Positions 16,945 through 27,473 are shown, numbered from the stretch's first letter. The stretch: DNA of 64,000 nt from Bacteroidota bacterium (GCA_016714535.1 JADKDR010000011.1:124001-188000), one strand, 5' to 3'. Numbers and translations are program-made. The notes: generated by a model not told the origin, from the letters alone.

Positions 16945-17757
16945 TTGATTTCATTCCCAAACTGCAAGGTCAACTTAGGGTTAAACATCACTTCGAAACG
17001 AAGTGATGGGTTTCACAACATCGAAACCATATTTATTCCTGTTGCCTTATGCGATGCACTCGAAATTTTGCCTTCAGTCAATAAGGAAGTCCATATGCGG
17101 ATAGAAGGCATGCAGGAGCCACCATCCTTCGACAATAACTTGTGTATAAAAGCCTATTCTTTATTGAGAGCAGAATACCAATTGCCACCTGTTGACTTTT
17201 TTTTGTTAAAGAAAATTCCTTCAGGATCCGGTCTTGGCGGTGGCAGTGCTGATGCAGCATTTACACTAGTCATCCTAAATAAGATTTTTGAGCTAAATAT
17301 TTCTCAACAAGCGCTGAAGTCTTATGCTGCCAAACTTGGCAGCGATTGCGCATTTTTTATTGATAACACCACTGCTTTTGCCACAGGCCGGGGTGATGAG
17401 TTAAGCTCCTTATCAACCGGATTAGAGGGAACGTATATAACCCTGGTTAATGCAGGCATTCACATTAACACCGCTGCTGCTTATGCAAATTGTAAGCCTT
17501 GTATGCCGACCATCAGGCTAAACGAAATAATACAATTGCCAAAAGAAGAATGGCCGCATTTAATTAAAAATGACTTTGAAGATTATGCGTTTAATGCCTT
17601 TCCCATGCTTGCCGAATTAAAGCAAATGCTATATGATTGTGGTGCATGGTTTGCATTAATGAGCGGCAGTGGAAGTACCTTGTATGCTCTTAGCCATAAG
17701 CCGTTAGCTATTCCAGACAAGTACAAGCCTTATCTCATTTATGCGGGTGTAATTTAA
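16945..17757 (+). CDS. ispE: 4-diphosphocytidyl-2-C-methyl-D-erythritol kinase
   Basis: 270 residues of the GHMP kinase family. N-terminal CKVNLGLNITSKRSDGFHNI holds the substrate-binding Lys and the IspE-specific R-x-DGFH. The ATP loop is IPSGSGLGGGSADAAF, and AKLGSDCAFFI and MSGSGSTLYAL are the remaining GHMP motifs. It catalyses the fourth committed step of the MEP isoprenoid pathway; ispF is in this window but 44 kb away. The start is a TTG, 13 bp after hldD, with no ATG that keeps the N-terminal motif. The last gene of the probable mqnB operon. Confidence 0.93.
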   Translation: MISFPNCKVNLGLNITSKRSDGFHNIETIFIPVALCDALEILPSVNKEVHMRIEGMQEPPSFDNNLCIKAYSLLRAEYQLPPVDFFLLKKIPSGSGLGGGSADAAFTLVILNKIFELNISQQALKSYAAKLGSDCAFFIDNTTAFATGRGDELSSLSTGLEGTYITLVNAGIHINTAAAYANCKPCMPTIRLNEIIQLPKEEWPHLIKNDFEDYAFNAFPMLAELKQMLYDCGAWFALMSGSGSTLYALSHKPLAIPDKYKPYLIYAGVI

Positions 17758-17775
17758 CTACAAGGTGAGCAGGCG

Positions 17776-18900
17776 CTAAGTGCCTCTGGTAAGCCAACCA
17801 ATCTTTTTGAAGTATAACATCATACCTATTGCGAGTGCTAGCATGAACGCCATTATGGTTACATAACCATATGGCCAATATAATTCAGGCATGCTTAAGG
17901 GCATTATTTGCTTAGTTGTTTCATTATATCGATTAAAGTTCATTCCGTATAAACCAACAATAAAAGTTAAAGGAAGAAATATGGTACTTATTACTGCTAG
18001 TGTTTTCATTACCTCATTCATACGGTTGCTTATGGATGATAAGTAAATATCGGTTAAACTTACAGTTATCTCTTTAAAATTATCGGCCAGATCAATTAAC
18101 TGAACTATATGATCATATGAATCTTTGAAATAAATTTTGGTTTCAGCATCTACCAAATTGTTATGGCTGCGGATAATATCATTGACTTTATCTCGCTCTG
18201 CAAAAAATATTCTCCTGCAAAAAATAAGATTACGTCTGGTAGCTTGTATCTGTTGTAAGGTAGCTATATTAACTCTTCCAAGCACTTCATCTTCGAGCCG
18301 GTCAAGCCGTTCACCAACAATTTCTATTGTTTTAAAATTAGCTTCAATAAACTGATCGTTTACATTGAATGCCATGTAGTCAAGTCCAAAAGTTCGAAGC
18401 GAACTTTTAGGGTTTGTCATACGCGAAATTATTTTTTCGAAATAGTTGTTTTTACTTTTTTGAATCGTTACCAGGTATTCTTTAGTAAGCAAGGTAGCAA
18501 TAGCTTCCGATTGCATGGTTGCTTCCTGATTGTAATTAATAGCATGTGCAATAGAAAAAATGTAGTTGGGGTGCTCTGAAAACTTAGAACGCTGATTTTC
18601 TATTAATACATCATCCAATTCAGATGGATGTACATCAAATCTATTGCAAATGTCGTTAAACATTTGTTCATCGCCTGTTCCGCTTATGTGTATCCAATGC
18701 TTGCTTCCGGCATGTTTGCTGCAAATGGCTAACGCATCGGTTAAGTTATTTGCATTACTAGTATAGAACTCATCTATTGAATAGTTATACACAGTCATTT
18801 CAGGTTTTTGCAAACCCTGATGGAAGCTAAAGTATCCGCTTTTAAAATGTGATACCGGAGTTTTAGTCTTTGGTTTTTTGTAACTGATTTTTCTTTTCAC
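17776..18900 (-). CDS. corA: CorA-type magnesium/cobalt transporter
   Basis: 374 residues. A long soluble N-terminal domain (FHISGTGDEQMFNDICNRF-like start near residue 70) leads into a helical stalk and two C-terminal membrane spans. The pore signature GMN is present in IVGLYGMNFNRYNE just after span 1, and the protein ends with a basic tail (KKIGWLTRGT), both expected of CorA. It forms a homopentameric divalent cation channel in the inner membrane. It is convergent with ispE, leaving 18 bp between the stops. Size is normal for the family. Ion selectivity among Mg, Co and Ni cannot be read from the sequence. Confidence 0.9.
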   Translation of the reverse strand: MKRKISYKKPKTKTPVSHFKSGYFSFHQGLQKPEMTVYNYSIDEFYTSNANNLTDALAICSKHAGSKHWIHISGTGDEQMFNDICNRFDVHPSELDDVLIENQRSKFSEHPNYIFSIAHAINYNQEATMQSEAIATLLTKEYLVTIQKSKNNYFEKIISRMTNPKSSLRTFGLDYMAFNVNDQFIEANFKTIEIVGERLDRLEDEVLGRVNIATLQQIQATRRNLIFCRRIFFAERDKVNDIIRSHNNLVDAETKIYFKDSYDHIVQLIDLADNFKEITVSLTDIYLSSISNRMNEVMKTLAVISTIFLPLTFIVGLYGMNFNRYNETTKQIMPLSMPELYWPYGYVTIMAFMLALAIGMMLYFKKIGWLTRGT

Positions 18901-19039
18901 AGCTTATCAATACTTTATTTTTTCAAATATATACAGACTTACACCTTTTATAACTAGAAGCAATTGTTAGTTATCAATCATATTATAAACAATTAAAGTA
19001 TGCATGCTGATATGCAATTTTGCAATACATTTGCGCACT

Positions 19040-19765
19040 ATGGCAACTGATAACTGGTACAATGCCTGGTTTGGCACAACATATTATGATAAACTGTATG
19101 CGCATCGCGATTATGCCGAGGCGGAGTTTTTTATAAATAATATTATAGAAAAGCTGCCAACAGGCGCATCGGCACTCGACCTGGGATGTGGCAAGGGACG
19201 CCACGCTGTTTACTTAAATTCAAAAGGGTATACTGTTACAGGCATCGACTTGTCGGAAAAAAATATAGAACATTGCATGCAGTTCGCCAATGCTAATTTA
19301 GATTTCAAGGTACACGATATGCGTAGGTTTTATTGCATTAATACATTTGATGTGGTGCTTAACCTCTTTACTAGTTTCGGATATTTCGAAAAGCTACATC
19401 ACAATGAACTTGCCTTACAAGCAGCTTATGCTGCACTTAAGCAGGGTGGAGTAATGGTGCTCGATTACTTTAACAGCACCTTTGTAGAAAATTTAATACC
19501 TGATGTGAAAGTTGTTATTCATGATAACATCAAATTCGAAATCAGAAAAAAAATAGAAGACCGTTTTGTAATTAAAGAAATCGTTGTGTCGGATGATGGT
19601 AGGGAACACACTTTTTTTGAGCGTGTTGAATTAATAACACTAAAAGAATTTGAAAATTTATTTGCAAAGGCAGGATTCCTCATTCAGCAAATCTATGGCA
19701 ATTATAAACTCGAGCCATTTGATATAAACAATTCGCCACGCTGTATTTTTATTGCCCAAAAATGA
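19040..19765 (+). CDS. SAM-dependent methyltransferase
   Basis: 241 residues from the ATG at 19040. The SAM-binding motif is ALDLGCGKGRHAVYL with the acidic motif II at TGIDLSEKNI, and FDVVLNLFTSFGYF carries motif IV. It is a class I Rossmann methyltransferase; target unknown. I prefer 19040 over an upstream ATG at 19004 because TACATTTG (19026-19033), matching the Bacteroidota -7 box, lies inside the upstream extension and would place the transcript start at or next to 19040. The stop overlaps the ZIP transporter start by 4 bp (ATGA), so the two are co-translated. Confidence 0.85.
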   Translation: MATDNWYNAWFGTTYYDKLYAHRDYAEAEFFINNIIEKLPTGASALDLGCGKGRHAVYLNSKGYTVTGIDLSEKNIEHCMQFANANLDFKVHDMRRFYCINTFDVVLNLFTSFGYFEKLHHNELALQAAYAALKQGGVMVLDYFNSTFVENLIPDVKVVIHDNIKFEIRKKIEDRFVIKEIVVSDDGREHTFFERVELITLKEFENLFAKAGFLIQQIYGNYKLEPFDINNSPRCIFIAQK

Positions 19766-20481
19766 CCTTACTGCAATACATACTTTTTTTTGTAATTATC
19801 TGCTCAAGCGGATTGTTGTTTTTCTATTTTAAAGCGATAGAAAAAAAATATCTCAAGCTCATTCTGTCTTTTACAGGTGCGTTTTTATTTGGACTTATAT
19901 TGATGGATTTGCTGCCGTATGTTTTCGAAAGCGATATAGCACATATTGGCATTTACTTATTAGCAGGATTTTTCTTGCAGCTTGTGTTGGAATATTTTAG
20001 CGAAGGAATTGAGCACGGCCATATTCATATTCATAAGACGAATGATAAGACCTTCCCATTTGGTTTAATGATAGGTCTAAGTCTTCACTCATTTATTGAG
20101 GCAATGCCGCTTGCGGGGATGCAACATGCAGGCCACACCCATTTATTCTGGGGCATATTGCTACATCATATTCCCGTAGCATTTGCATTGGTCGCTATGT
20201 TGATGCATAGCGGTGTTTCTAAATACAGAACCGTTGTCTGCCTTCTTATTTTTGCGCTCATGTCACCATTAGGTGCTTACGTTAGCAGTATGCTTCAAGG
20301 TACAGAACTATCCGGTTCAGAAATGTTTTTCAGGCAAAGTATGGCAGTAGTAACGGGAATATTACTACACATTTCCACTACCATTTTATTTGAAGCCAGC
20401 AATGATCATCGTTTTAATTTGCAAAAGCTAATAACTGTAGCAATGGGTGCAAGCGTAGCCTTGTTACTTCATCTCAGTTAA
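19762..20481 (+). CDS. ZIP family divalent metal transporter
   Basis: 239 residues with about seven to eight hydrophobic spans. The cytoplasmic His-rich loop EHGHIHIHKTND and the metal-binding span motifs GLSLHSFIEAMPLAG and LLHHIPVAFALV are the ZIP signatures, where the His and Glu residues line the transport site. It would import zinc or related ions across the inner membrane. It is translationally coupled to the methyltransferase by an ATGA overlap and followed by a strong terminator. Metal specificity is not determined from sequence. Confidence 0.88.
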   Translation: MTLLQYILFFVIICSSGLLFFYFKAIEKKYLKLILSFTGAFLFGLILMDLLPYVFESDIAHIGIYLLAGFFLQLVLEYFSEGIEHGHIHIHKTNDKTFPFGLMIGLSLHSFIEAMPLAGMQHAGHTHLFWGILLHHIPVAFALVAMLMHSGVSKYRTVVCLLIFALMSPLGAYVSSMLQGTELSGSEMFFRQSMAVVTGILLHISTTILFEASNDHRFNLQKLITVAMGASVALLLHLS

Positions 20482-20506
20482 AAGGATGATAACAGGCAAA
20501 TAAAAA

Positions 20507-20538
20507 AGGCCTCTATCGGTAAGAGGCCTCATTTTTTT
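20507..20538. terminator. Intrinsic terminator between convergent genes
   Basis: An 8-bp stem AGGCCTCT / AGAGGCCT (20507-20514 and 20522-20529) with a 7-nt loop is followed by seven T on the plus strand, and preceded by six A, giving a T run on the minus strand too. It can end transcription of the ZIP gene and of the convergent T9SS gene. Confidence 0.85.
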
Positions 20539-20556
20539 AATAAAATAGTTTATTAA

Positions 20557-22302
20557 TTATCTTGCAATTACAAGCTTATGCTTTGATGGCGTATTTACAC
20601 CTTCGGCAACCAACATATACACACCCGGTAACAAGCCCGATACATCAAGTGTGACCTGATGACTGCGCACCATCTGTGAAGTAAGTATTAGCCTGCCAAG
20701 TTCATCATATACGCGCACAAATGCATCATCGCCATGGTTATTCAAGATAATGTTAACAACATCAGTTGCCGGATTGGGAGCAACTAAAATAGCAGCAGAT
20801 AATGCATTTTCATTAGTGCCTGACGCATAGCTTATGGTTATGTCATCAATGCGTACAGGAGAGGGTGTACTTCCAGATTGATTTACTCTAACGCCAAAAT
20901 AATATGTATCCGTTGTTGGAACAGAAAATGTCGAAATAGATTGATTCCAGAAGGTGGCATTTGTATTTGATACAGTTGCTATAAGCTGTGTTAAGCTTGC
21001 AGGATTCTTAGCTGTTCCGGTATATACCTCAATGGTGCTTGTGCCGGCAACATCAAAATAATGTGTAAAGAAATCGAAAACATAAAGAGGGCCTGTGCTT
21101 AAATCGAAGCATCCGGTAAGCAACCAATCATCATCCAATATATTGCCACCATCGCGAAGGCAGTAATCACCCGTGTTAGCTGGTATACTGAATTGAGCAT
21201 TGTTAGCGTAATCCCATGAATCGCCATCGCCATCTAAATCAATAATTTCAAATTGCGCAAGGTCATCAATGCCAACTTCAAAACTATTAGTAAAAGTATT
21301 GCTAAGATTGTTAGGGGAATACACATCAAATGAAGTAAAAGCTGAATCGTTAGCTGCATTACCATCATTAGGTATCGAAACACCGGCTGTTAGCTGATTG
21401 GCACCCAAGGTACCTGTTGCAGTTGCAGCAAATAAATATAAATCGGATTGTAAAGGATTAATCGTGCCAAAATAAGTTTCCATAACTGGGGCGCCACCAT
21501 TAACCGAAAACCATACAGGGCAATTGCTAATTGGTAAGGCACCTGCATTAAATATTTCTAATAATACGGGCGAAGAGCCCGTGCAGGAACCCTCAGCACC
21601 CACTATGTTTGCCTTCGCATCTATTGCAAACGGCTCGTTTAACGCAATATCATCTATTTGCCACCAATAACCCCAATCGCCTCGGTATAGAAAACGGATG
21701 TATAAGGTCTGTTGTGCCGCAACAGCCGAAATATCAACTGAAACTAAATTAGGGTTGTCAGTTGATTGGTTATTAGCAAGATTTGATTCTGAATTTTTAT
21801 GTACTTCAACCCACGTGATGCTATCATTGGAAACGTAAACTATTCCCTCATCAGCTGCTGCTGTAAAATGTCTGTATAATTCTTCGAAGCTTAATATAAC
21901 AATAGTGTTTGCTGTACAGTTTATACCTGGCAGATAAATCTCGGTCATCATTGCTCCAGAGCCTTGGCCTAGTGCATCATCATCAACCATGATAAATCCA
22001 TTAGATGCAGTTGTTGACTTTAGCGTATCGCCAAGCCCAACACTTTGTCCACTTGGCCCGGTTCCGGCTGGGCTATAAAAAAAGGTTTCTCCAAGTCCTG
22101 CACTATCAGTTAATACCCAGTCTGATGGAATTCCATTTGCAAAATTTTCTGAATAAATAATGGTAGCAAAACTATCCTTGCCTTTTTTGCTCGACTTAAT
22201 GCCTGGAACACTTTGGCCACGTCCGTTTAAATTAATCCTGTCCTGTGCTTGCGAAGCTAGCGAACACAAAACTAAAAACGCTAATAGTACTTGTTTCTTC
22301 AT
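20557..22302 (-). CDS. Secreted T9SS type A sorting-domain protein
   Basis: 581 residues from the ATG at 22302; a TTG further upstream (22323) would add a poor leader. The signal peptide is MKKQVLLAFLVLCSLASQAQ. The body has two jelly-roll or choice-of-anchor-like segments (GFIMVDDDALGQGS, and WWQIDDIALNEP), a CARDB-type segment (PISNCPVWFSVNGG), and DDDWLLTGCFDLS. The C-terminal sorting domain includes LVAPNPATDVVNI, VYDELGRLIL and LLPGVYMLV, ending KHKLVIAR, which directs export by type IX secretion and surface anchoring. No catalytic domain is seen, so it is likely an adhesin or ligand-binding surface protein. It is followed by the shared terminator. Confidence 0.88.
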   Translation of the reverse strand: MKKQVLLAFLVLCSLASQAQDRINLNGRGQSVPGIKSSKKGKDSFATIIYSENFANGIPSDWVLTDSAGLGETFFYSPAGTGPSGQSVGLGDTLKSTTASNGFIMVDDDALGQGSGAMMTEIYLPGINCTANTIVILSFEELYRHFTAAADEGIVYVSNDSITWVEVHKNSESNLANNQSTDNPNLVSVDISAVAAQQTLYIRFLYRGDWGYWWQIDDIALNEPFAIDAKANIVGAEGSCTGSSPVLLEIFNAGALPISNCPVWFSVNGGAPVMETYFGTINPLQSDLYLFAATATGTLGANQLTAGVSIPNDGNAANDSAFTSFDVYSPNNLSNTFTNSFEVGIDDLAQFEIIDLDGDGDSWDYANNAQFSIPANTGDYCLRDGGNILDDDWLLTGCFDLSTGPLYVFDFFTHYFDVAGTSTIEVYTGTAKNPASLTQLIATVSNTNATFWNQSISTFSVPTTDTYYFGVRVNQSGSTPSPVRIDDITISYASGTNENALSAAILVAPNPATDVVNIILNNHGDDAFVRVYDELGRLILTSQMVRSHQVTLDVSGLLPGVYMLVAEGVNTPSKHKLVIAR

Positions 22303-22404
22303 TTTTTGTAGTTTGATTTGCAATAATAAGCATTATTGATGAAAAAAAGCTTTTAAACCATTTAGTTCATTAGCTGCAATGGTTAATAAAATCTGCATCA
22401 AACC

Positions 22405-22435
22405 TTTGCAAGCGAATATAAATTCTTTACGTTTG
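22405..22435 (+). promoter_or_regulatory. Bacteroidota-type promoter of the maltodextrin locus
   Basis: TTTG at 22405-22408, a 19-nt spacer, then TACGTTTG at 22428-22435, matching the -33 TTTG and -7 TAnnTTTG consensus exactly. The ATG of the first gene is 22 bp downstream. It should drive the cyclomaltodextrinase-like gene and the genes behind it. Confidence 0.7.
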
Positions 22436-22457
22436 CCATTCACACCTCTTATAAGAA

Positions 22458-24317
22458 ATGCGCATTTTTAGTTTCGTATTTTTGTTATTGTGCAATGGTC
22501 TTTTGCCTGCATCTTCTCAAAAATTAAATTTCACACTAGCTCATATAGATCCGCCTAATTGGTTTACAGGCTTAGAGCAAAGTGATTTGCAATTATTGGT
22601 TCGCGGTGAAAATATTTCTGCTGCAAATTTTTCTACTTCCTATCCGGGTGTTAGTGTTAAAAGTATAGACACTACTCAAAGTAAGAATTATCTTGTTATT
22701 CATCTAAGTATAAGCTCCAATACTCCTCCCGGTTCTGCAACCCTTTTGTTTACAAAAGGGAGAAAAAAAATATCTGCCCCTTTTAATTTTATAGCCAAAC
22801 CGAACAGGTCAACCCCATCGCTAAGCGCTGCCGATGCAATTTATTTGCTCATGCCCGACCGCTTTGCCAATAGTGATAAAAACAATGACCGTATTGCCGG
22901 TATGTTTGACCAAACGCTAAACAGAGATTCATTTGTGTACAGGCACGGGGGCGATTTGCAAGGTGTAATAAGTCACCTTGATTATATACGTTCGCTTGGG
23001 TTTACTGCTATTTGGTTAAATCCGGTAATGGAAAATAATCAGCCTACAGAAAGCTATCATGGCTATGCTTGCACTAATCATTATCAAGTTGATAAACGCC
23101 TCGGTGGAAATAAGCAATACCAAATACTTTCAGAGGCTGCGCATCAGCAAGGCTTAAAGTTGGTGCATGATATTGTACTAAACCACATTGGCAACAAGCA
23201 TTACTTGTACATAGACCCGCCATATCAGGATATGTTTCATAATTGGAGTGAATTTACACGAACTACTTATAAAGATGGAACTTTGTTTGATCCTTATCGT
23301 GCACAAAGCGATTATAACCTCATGCGAAATGGCTGGTTCGATACACACATGCCCGATTTTAATCAGCACCATCCGTTTGTTGCAAAATATTTAACTCAAA
23401 ATTCAATTTGGCTCATTGCTACTTTTGGTATTGATGCATTTCGCATTGATACCTATGCTTATAGTGACCTGCAATTTGAAAGCGATTGGGCCAAAGCAAT
23501 TAAAGCAGAATTCCCAGCATTTTTTATGTTTGGCGAAACATGGGTTCATGGTGTAGTTAATCAAAGTTTTTTCACCAAAAACAATTTGAGCAATAAGGAA
23601 ATTACTTCGTATACAGATGGGGTAACAGACTTTCAATTGTATTATGCAATTAATGATGCAATCAATCAGCCTTTTGGCTGGACCGAAGGAATAAATCGGG
23701 TATATCATTTATTATGCAGCGATATTATTTATCAAAACCCATTTAACAATGTTACACATTTGGATAATCATGACCTTAGCAGATACTGGAGTGTGTGTGG
23801 TAAGGATTTGAATAAATACAAAATAGGATTAACCTTGCTGGCAACTTTGCGAGGCATACCAAGCATCTATTATGGTACGGAACTATTGATGGAGAATTAC
23901 GCTAATCATAATTCGAGCAATGTCCGTCAGGATTTTCCCGGTGGTTGGGAAGGTGATACCCTTGATGTTTTTAACCGTGAATCACTTAATAAAACTTTGA
24001 CCAGGGATCAACAAGAGGCTTTTAGTTTTCTCACCCTTCTGTTCAACTATCGCAATCAGAATAAAGTGTTGCATGATGGCAAACTAAAGCAATTTGTTCC
24101 TATTGATGGTGTGTATGCCTATTTCAGATATAATGATAATGCAAAGGTTATGGTAGTTATAAATACGAATAAAAAAGAAGCAGCAATTGATGGTAAACGA
24201 TTTTCGGAAATAATAGATGTAAACAAAACAGGCATCGATATTTTTTCAGGAAAGGAAGTTAAATTGGCAAGCATGCTTTTACCGGCCATGTCTTCGCAGA
24301 TATTGGAATTAAAATAA
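22458..24317 (+). CDS. Exported GH13 alpha-glucan hydrolase (cyclomaltodextrinase/neopullulanase-like)
   Basis: 619 residues with a signal peptide (MRIFSFVFLLLCNGLLPASS). An N-terminal Ig-like domain (about residues 22-110, PPNWFTGLEQSDLQLLVRG) resembles that of cyclomaltodextrinases and SusA. The GH13 barrel carries region I (DIVLNHIGNKH), the nucleophile Asp in FGIDAFRIDTYAYSD near 330, the acid Glu in FFMFGETWVHG near 359, and the transition-state Asp in HLDNHDLSRY near 437. It would cut maltodextrins or cyclodextrins in the periplasm. It heads a run with pgmB and GH65 (gap 10 bp to pgmB), behind a good promoter. Confidence 0.9.
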   Translation: MRIFSFVFLLLCNGLLPASSQKLNFTLAHIDPPNWFTGLEQSDLQLLVRGENISAANFSTSYPGVSVKSIDTTQSKNYLVIHLSISSNTPPGSATLLFTKGRKKISAPFNFIAKPNRSTPSLSAADAIYLLMPDRFANSDKNNDRIAGMFDQTLNRDSFVYRHGGDLQGVISHLDYIRSLGFTAIWLNPVMENNQPTESYHGYACTNHYQVDKRLGGNKQYQILSEAAHQQGLKLVHDIVLNHIGNKHYLYIDPPYQDMFHNWSEFTRTTYKDGTLFDPYRAQSDYNLMRNGWFDTHMPDFNQHHPFVAKYLTQNSIWLIATFGIDAFRIDTYAYSDLQFESDWAKAIKAEFPAFFMFGETWVHGVVNQSFFTKNNLSNKEITSYTDGVTDFQLYYAINDAINQPFGWTEGINRVYHLLCSDIIYQNPFNNVTHLDNHDLSRYWSVCGKDLNKYKIGLTLLATLRGIPSIYYGTELLMENYANHNSSNVRQDFPGGWEGDTLDVFNRESLNKTLTRDQQEAFSFLTLLFNYRNQNKVLHDGKLKQFVPIDGVYAYFRYNDNAKVMVVINTNKKEAAIDGKRFSEIIDVNKTGIDIFSGKEVKLASMLLPAMSSQILELK

Positions 24318-24336
24318 AACGAATGAAATGCACACA

Positions 24337-25005
24337 ATGAAGTATAAGGCAATTATTTTTGATTTGGATGGTGTAATAGTAAATACCGCACACTTCCACT
24401 ACCTGGCCTGGAACAGACTTGCCCAACTATGGGGTGGACAAATAACCGAAGAGCAAAACGAAGAACTTAAAGGAATAACCAGAATGCGGTCGCTCGAAAT
24501 TATTGCAGCATGGTACCACAAATCACTTTCGGAGCAAGAAAAAATAATGCATGCGCGTGATAAAAACGATTGGTACCTGGAGTATGTGGACATGATGGAT
24601 GAGTCAGACATATTGCCTGGAGTGAAAATTTTTCTGCAAGAATTAAAAGAAAATAAAGTACCGGTTGCATTGGCATCGGCAAGTAAAAATGCTGAACGTG
24701 TTTTAAAGCATATTAATTTGTTTGATTTTTTTGATGTGATTGCAGATGGCAATAGTGTATATGAATCTAAACCGGACCCCGCCATTTTTAGTTTTGCTAT
24801 AAAACAGTTAGGCCTGCAACCTGCAGACTGTGTTGTGTTTGAAGATGCACCTGCAGGACTCGAAGCTGCGCTTGCTATAGGCTGCACTACCATTGGCGTT
24901 GGGCAACCTGACTCCTTAATCAAAGCCCATTATGTTATTCCTGACTTTACACATTTTAATTTAAATGCGTTAACTACTATACTTGCATCTATTAAATCAG
25001 TATAA
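24337..25005 (+). CDS. pgmB: Beta-phosphoglucomutase (HAD family)
   Basis: 222 residues from the ATG at 24337; an ATG three codons up (24328) is possible. HAD motif I is IIFDLDGVIVNTAHFHYLAW with the catalytic Asp pair, the cap includes the substrate loop around LKGITRMRSLEII, motif II is ALASASKNAERVL, and motifs III/IV are SKPDPAIF and VVFEDAPAGLEAA. These match beta-PGM, which converts beta-glucose 1-phosphate, the product of GH65 phosphorylase, to glucose 6-phosphate. The neighbours on both sides support this role. Cytoplasmic. Confidence 0.92.
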   Translation: MKYKAIIFDLDGVIVNTAHFHYLAWNRLAQLWGGQITEEQNEELKGITRMRSLEIIAAWYHKSLSEQEKIMHARDKNDWYLEYVDMMDESDILPGVKIFLQELKENKVPVALASASKNAERVLKHINLFDFFDVIADGNSVYESKPDPAIFSFAIKQLGLQPADCVVFEDAPAGLEAALAIGCTTIGVGQPDSLIKAHYVIPDFTHFNLNALTTILASIKSV

Positions 25006-25013
25006 TTCTAGAA

Positions 25014-27343
25014 ATGAAAAGTTATATAAAACATCATCCCTGGCAGATTATTGAAAAGGACTTCCATCCGCATTACAATAAAATAAGTGAGAGTATTTTT
25101 AGTATTGGAAATGGAAAATTTGGACAGCGCGGAATGTCAGAAGAAAAATATTCGGGCGAATCGTTTCAGGGGAGTTATGTTGCCGGAATTTATTACCCTG
25201 ACAAAACCAGAGTAGGGTGGTGGAAAAACGGCTATCCTCATTACTTTGCTAAAGTATTAAATGCTCCTGACTGGAAGGGTATTCATCTAAGCTTCAACAA
25301 TAGGGAATTTGACCTGCACACCATCGAAATTATAGAGTATGAGCGTGTGCTTGATATGCAGAGCGGTGTGTTGTCGCGCAATTTCATTATTGCTTTAGGC
25401 AATAATGAACAGGTAAAAATTCGCACAAGGCGATTTTGCAGCATGGCCGATGACGAAACTGCAGCTATTGAATACAGCATTCTTCCACTGGATGATAAAT
25501 TGCATGTTCACATTAAGCTTTATGTTGATGGCGAAATAAGAAATAGCGATGCCAACTACGATGAAACTTTTTGGAATCCTGCTGCACGCGAGCTCACCAA
25601 CGAGCACGGTTGTCTGATAATGGAAACCGGAAAAACTCACTTTCAGGTGGCAACTGCTTTTAAAAGTGCATTTTACGTAAACGGAGAAACAGTAGAACTA
25701 AGAGCAACGCTTGAAGAGCGCCCCAAGTATATTGCTACGCATTATAACATTCAGCTAGATAAAAATGAGGAGCTATGTATTACAAAGTATATAGGCATAG
25801 TTAACAGCATGAATTATCAGAAGGAGAAATTAATGCCCGCAGCTTTGACTGCTGTTAACAGAGCGTATCATAATGGATTCGAGAAAATGGCTGAGGCGCA
25901 TTTTCGTGTCTGGCAAAAATTGTGGAGCACCTGCGATATTGAGATTGAAGGCGATGATGCTTGTCAGCAAGCTATTCGTTTTAATATTTTTCAATTATAC
26001 CAAACCTATACCGGCAAAGACAGCCGACTCAATATTGGCCCCAAAGGCTTTACTGGCGAAAAATATGGCGGCAGCACCTATTGGGATACGGAGGCGTATT
26101 GCATTCCTTTTTATTTGGCCACTACTTCTGAAACGGTTGCTCAAAATTTACTGATGTATCGTTACAATCAATTGGATAAGGCAATTGAAAATGCAAAACT
26201 TCTTGGGTTTACAAATGGTGCAGCCTTATTCCCAATGGTAACCATGAATGGTGAAGAATGCCACAACGAATGGGAAATTACCTTTGAAGAGATACATCGC
26301 AATGGAGCAATAGCTTTTGCCATTTACAACTATACACGATACACCGGTGATACAAGTTACCTCCATGATTATGGTATCGAAGTATTGATTGGCATTGCTC
26401 GTTTTGGGCGCAGCGCGTTAACTGGAGCATACCTAAGCAACGCTATGTTATGTTAGGAGTAACAGGCCCTAACGAATATGAAAACAATGTAAATAATAAT
26501 TGGTATACCAATTATATTACCGGGTGGTGCTTGTTGTTTGTTCAGGAAGCGTTGGATATGCTTAAGAAAAAAGATATCATCAAGTTTGAGCATCTCATTT
26601 CAAAAACAAAACTGAACGAAACTGACGAGCGCGACAAATGGAATGATATTGTAAAGCATTTGTATTATCCTGAAGATAAGGAGTTAGGAATATTTTTACA
26701 GCAAGAAGGATACCTTGACAAAGAGCAGTTGCTCGTATCGCAACTTCCCGGAAGTGAGCGCCCAATTAATCAAAAATGGAGTTGGGACCGAATATTGCGT
26801 AGTTGCTTTATTAAGCAGGCTGATGTTTTGCAGGGTATTTATTTTTTTGAAGAGAATTTCACCAAAGAAGAAATCAAGCGTAATTTCGAGTTCTACGAAC
26901 CACGCACGGTACACGAAAGTTCGCTTTCGCCTTGTGTGCATGCAATTCTTGCATGCAGTATAGGCAACACACGTAAGGCGTACGAAATGTATTTGCGAAC
27001 TTCACGTCTCGATTTGGATGATTATAATAACGATACCGAAGATGGCTGCCACACTACATCTATGGCCGGTACATGGTTGAGTGTAGTGCAGGGTTTTGGA
27101 GGCATGAGGGTGCTTGATGGTTTCTTGCATTTTAATCCTTCGTTGCCTGCACAGTGGGAATCACTTTGCTTTAATATTAATTTCAGACAGAATGTGCTGC
27201 GCATAATGGTTGCACTGGATGGCATTCAAATTATTAATTTATCTGGTAAGAGTATTAAGCTGTTTATATATGGTCGTGAATTTACTATTGCCGAAGGGGA
27301 CAAATGCCATTCGCCTATGGCTGGTGAAATGTTGGCATCTTAG
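25014..27343 (+). pseudogene. GH65 maltose phosphorylase-type gene with one frameshift
   Basis: Two overlapping frames (25014-26456 and 26450-27343) make one GH65 protein of about 776 residues once a single base is restored. The first part holds FNIFQLYQTYTGKDSRLNIG, and the catalytic general acid Glu is in ECHNEWEITFEEIHRNGAI. It then reads ARFGRSALTGAYLSNAMLC, where one more T in the T4 tract at 26402-26405 would give ARFWAQRVNWSIPKQRYV, joining to MLGVTGPNEYENNVNNNW. The second part has RPINQKWSWDR and ESSLSPCVHAI. Phosphorolysis of maltose would feed pgmB upstream. Coding character is intact on both sides, so a homopolymer sequencing error is likely; true inactivation is not excluded. Confidence 0.88.
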
Positions 27344-27473
27344 CACGTAGTAATTTGGTGTCTGAATATAAATATGCCGAGAAAACGTATAAGTTTAAAT
27401 CTGTTTATGATATGGTGGGTATCATCTCCCTTTACGTTCTATCTATCCTACCGGATATCGTTTTAAAATAAAG

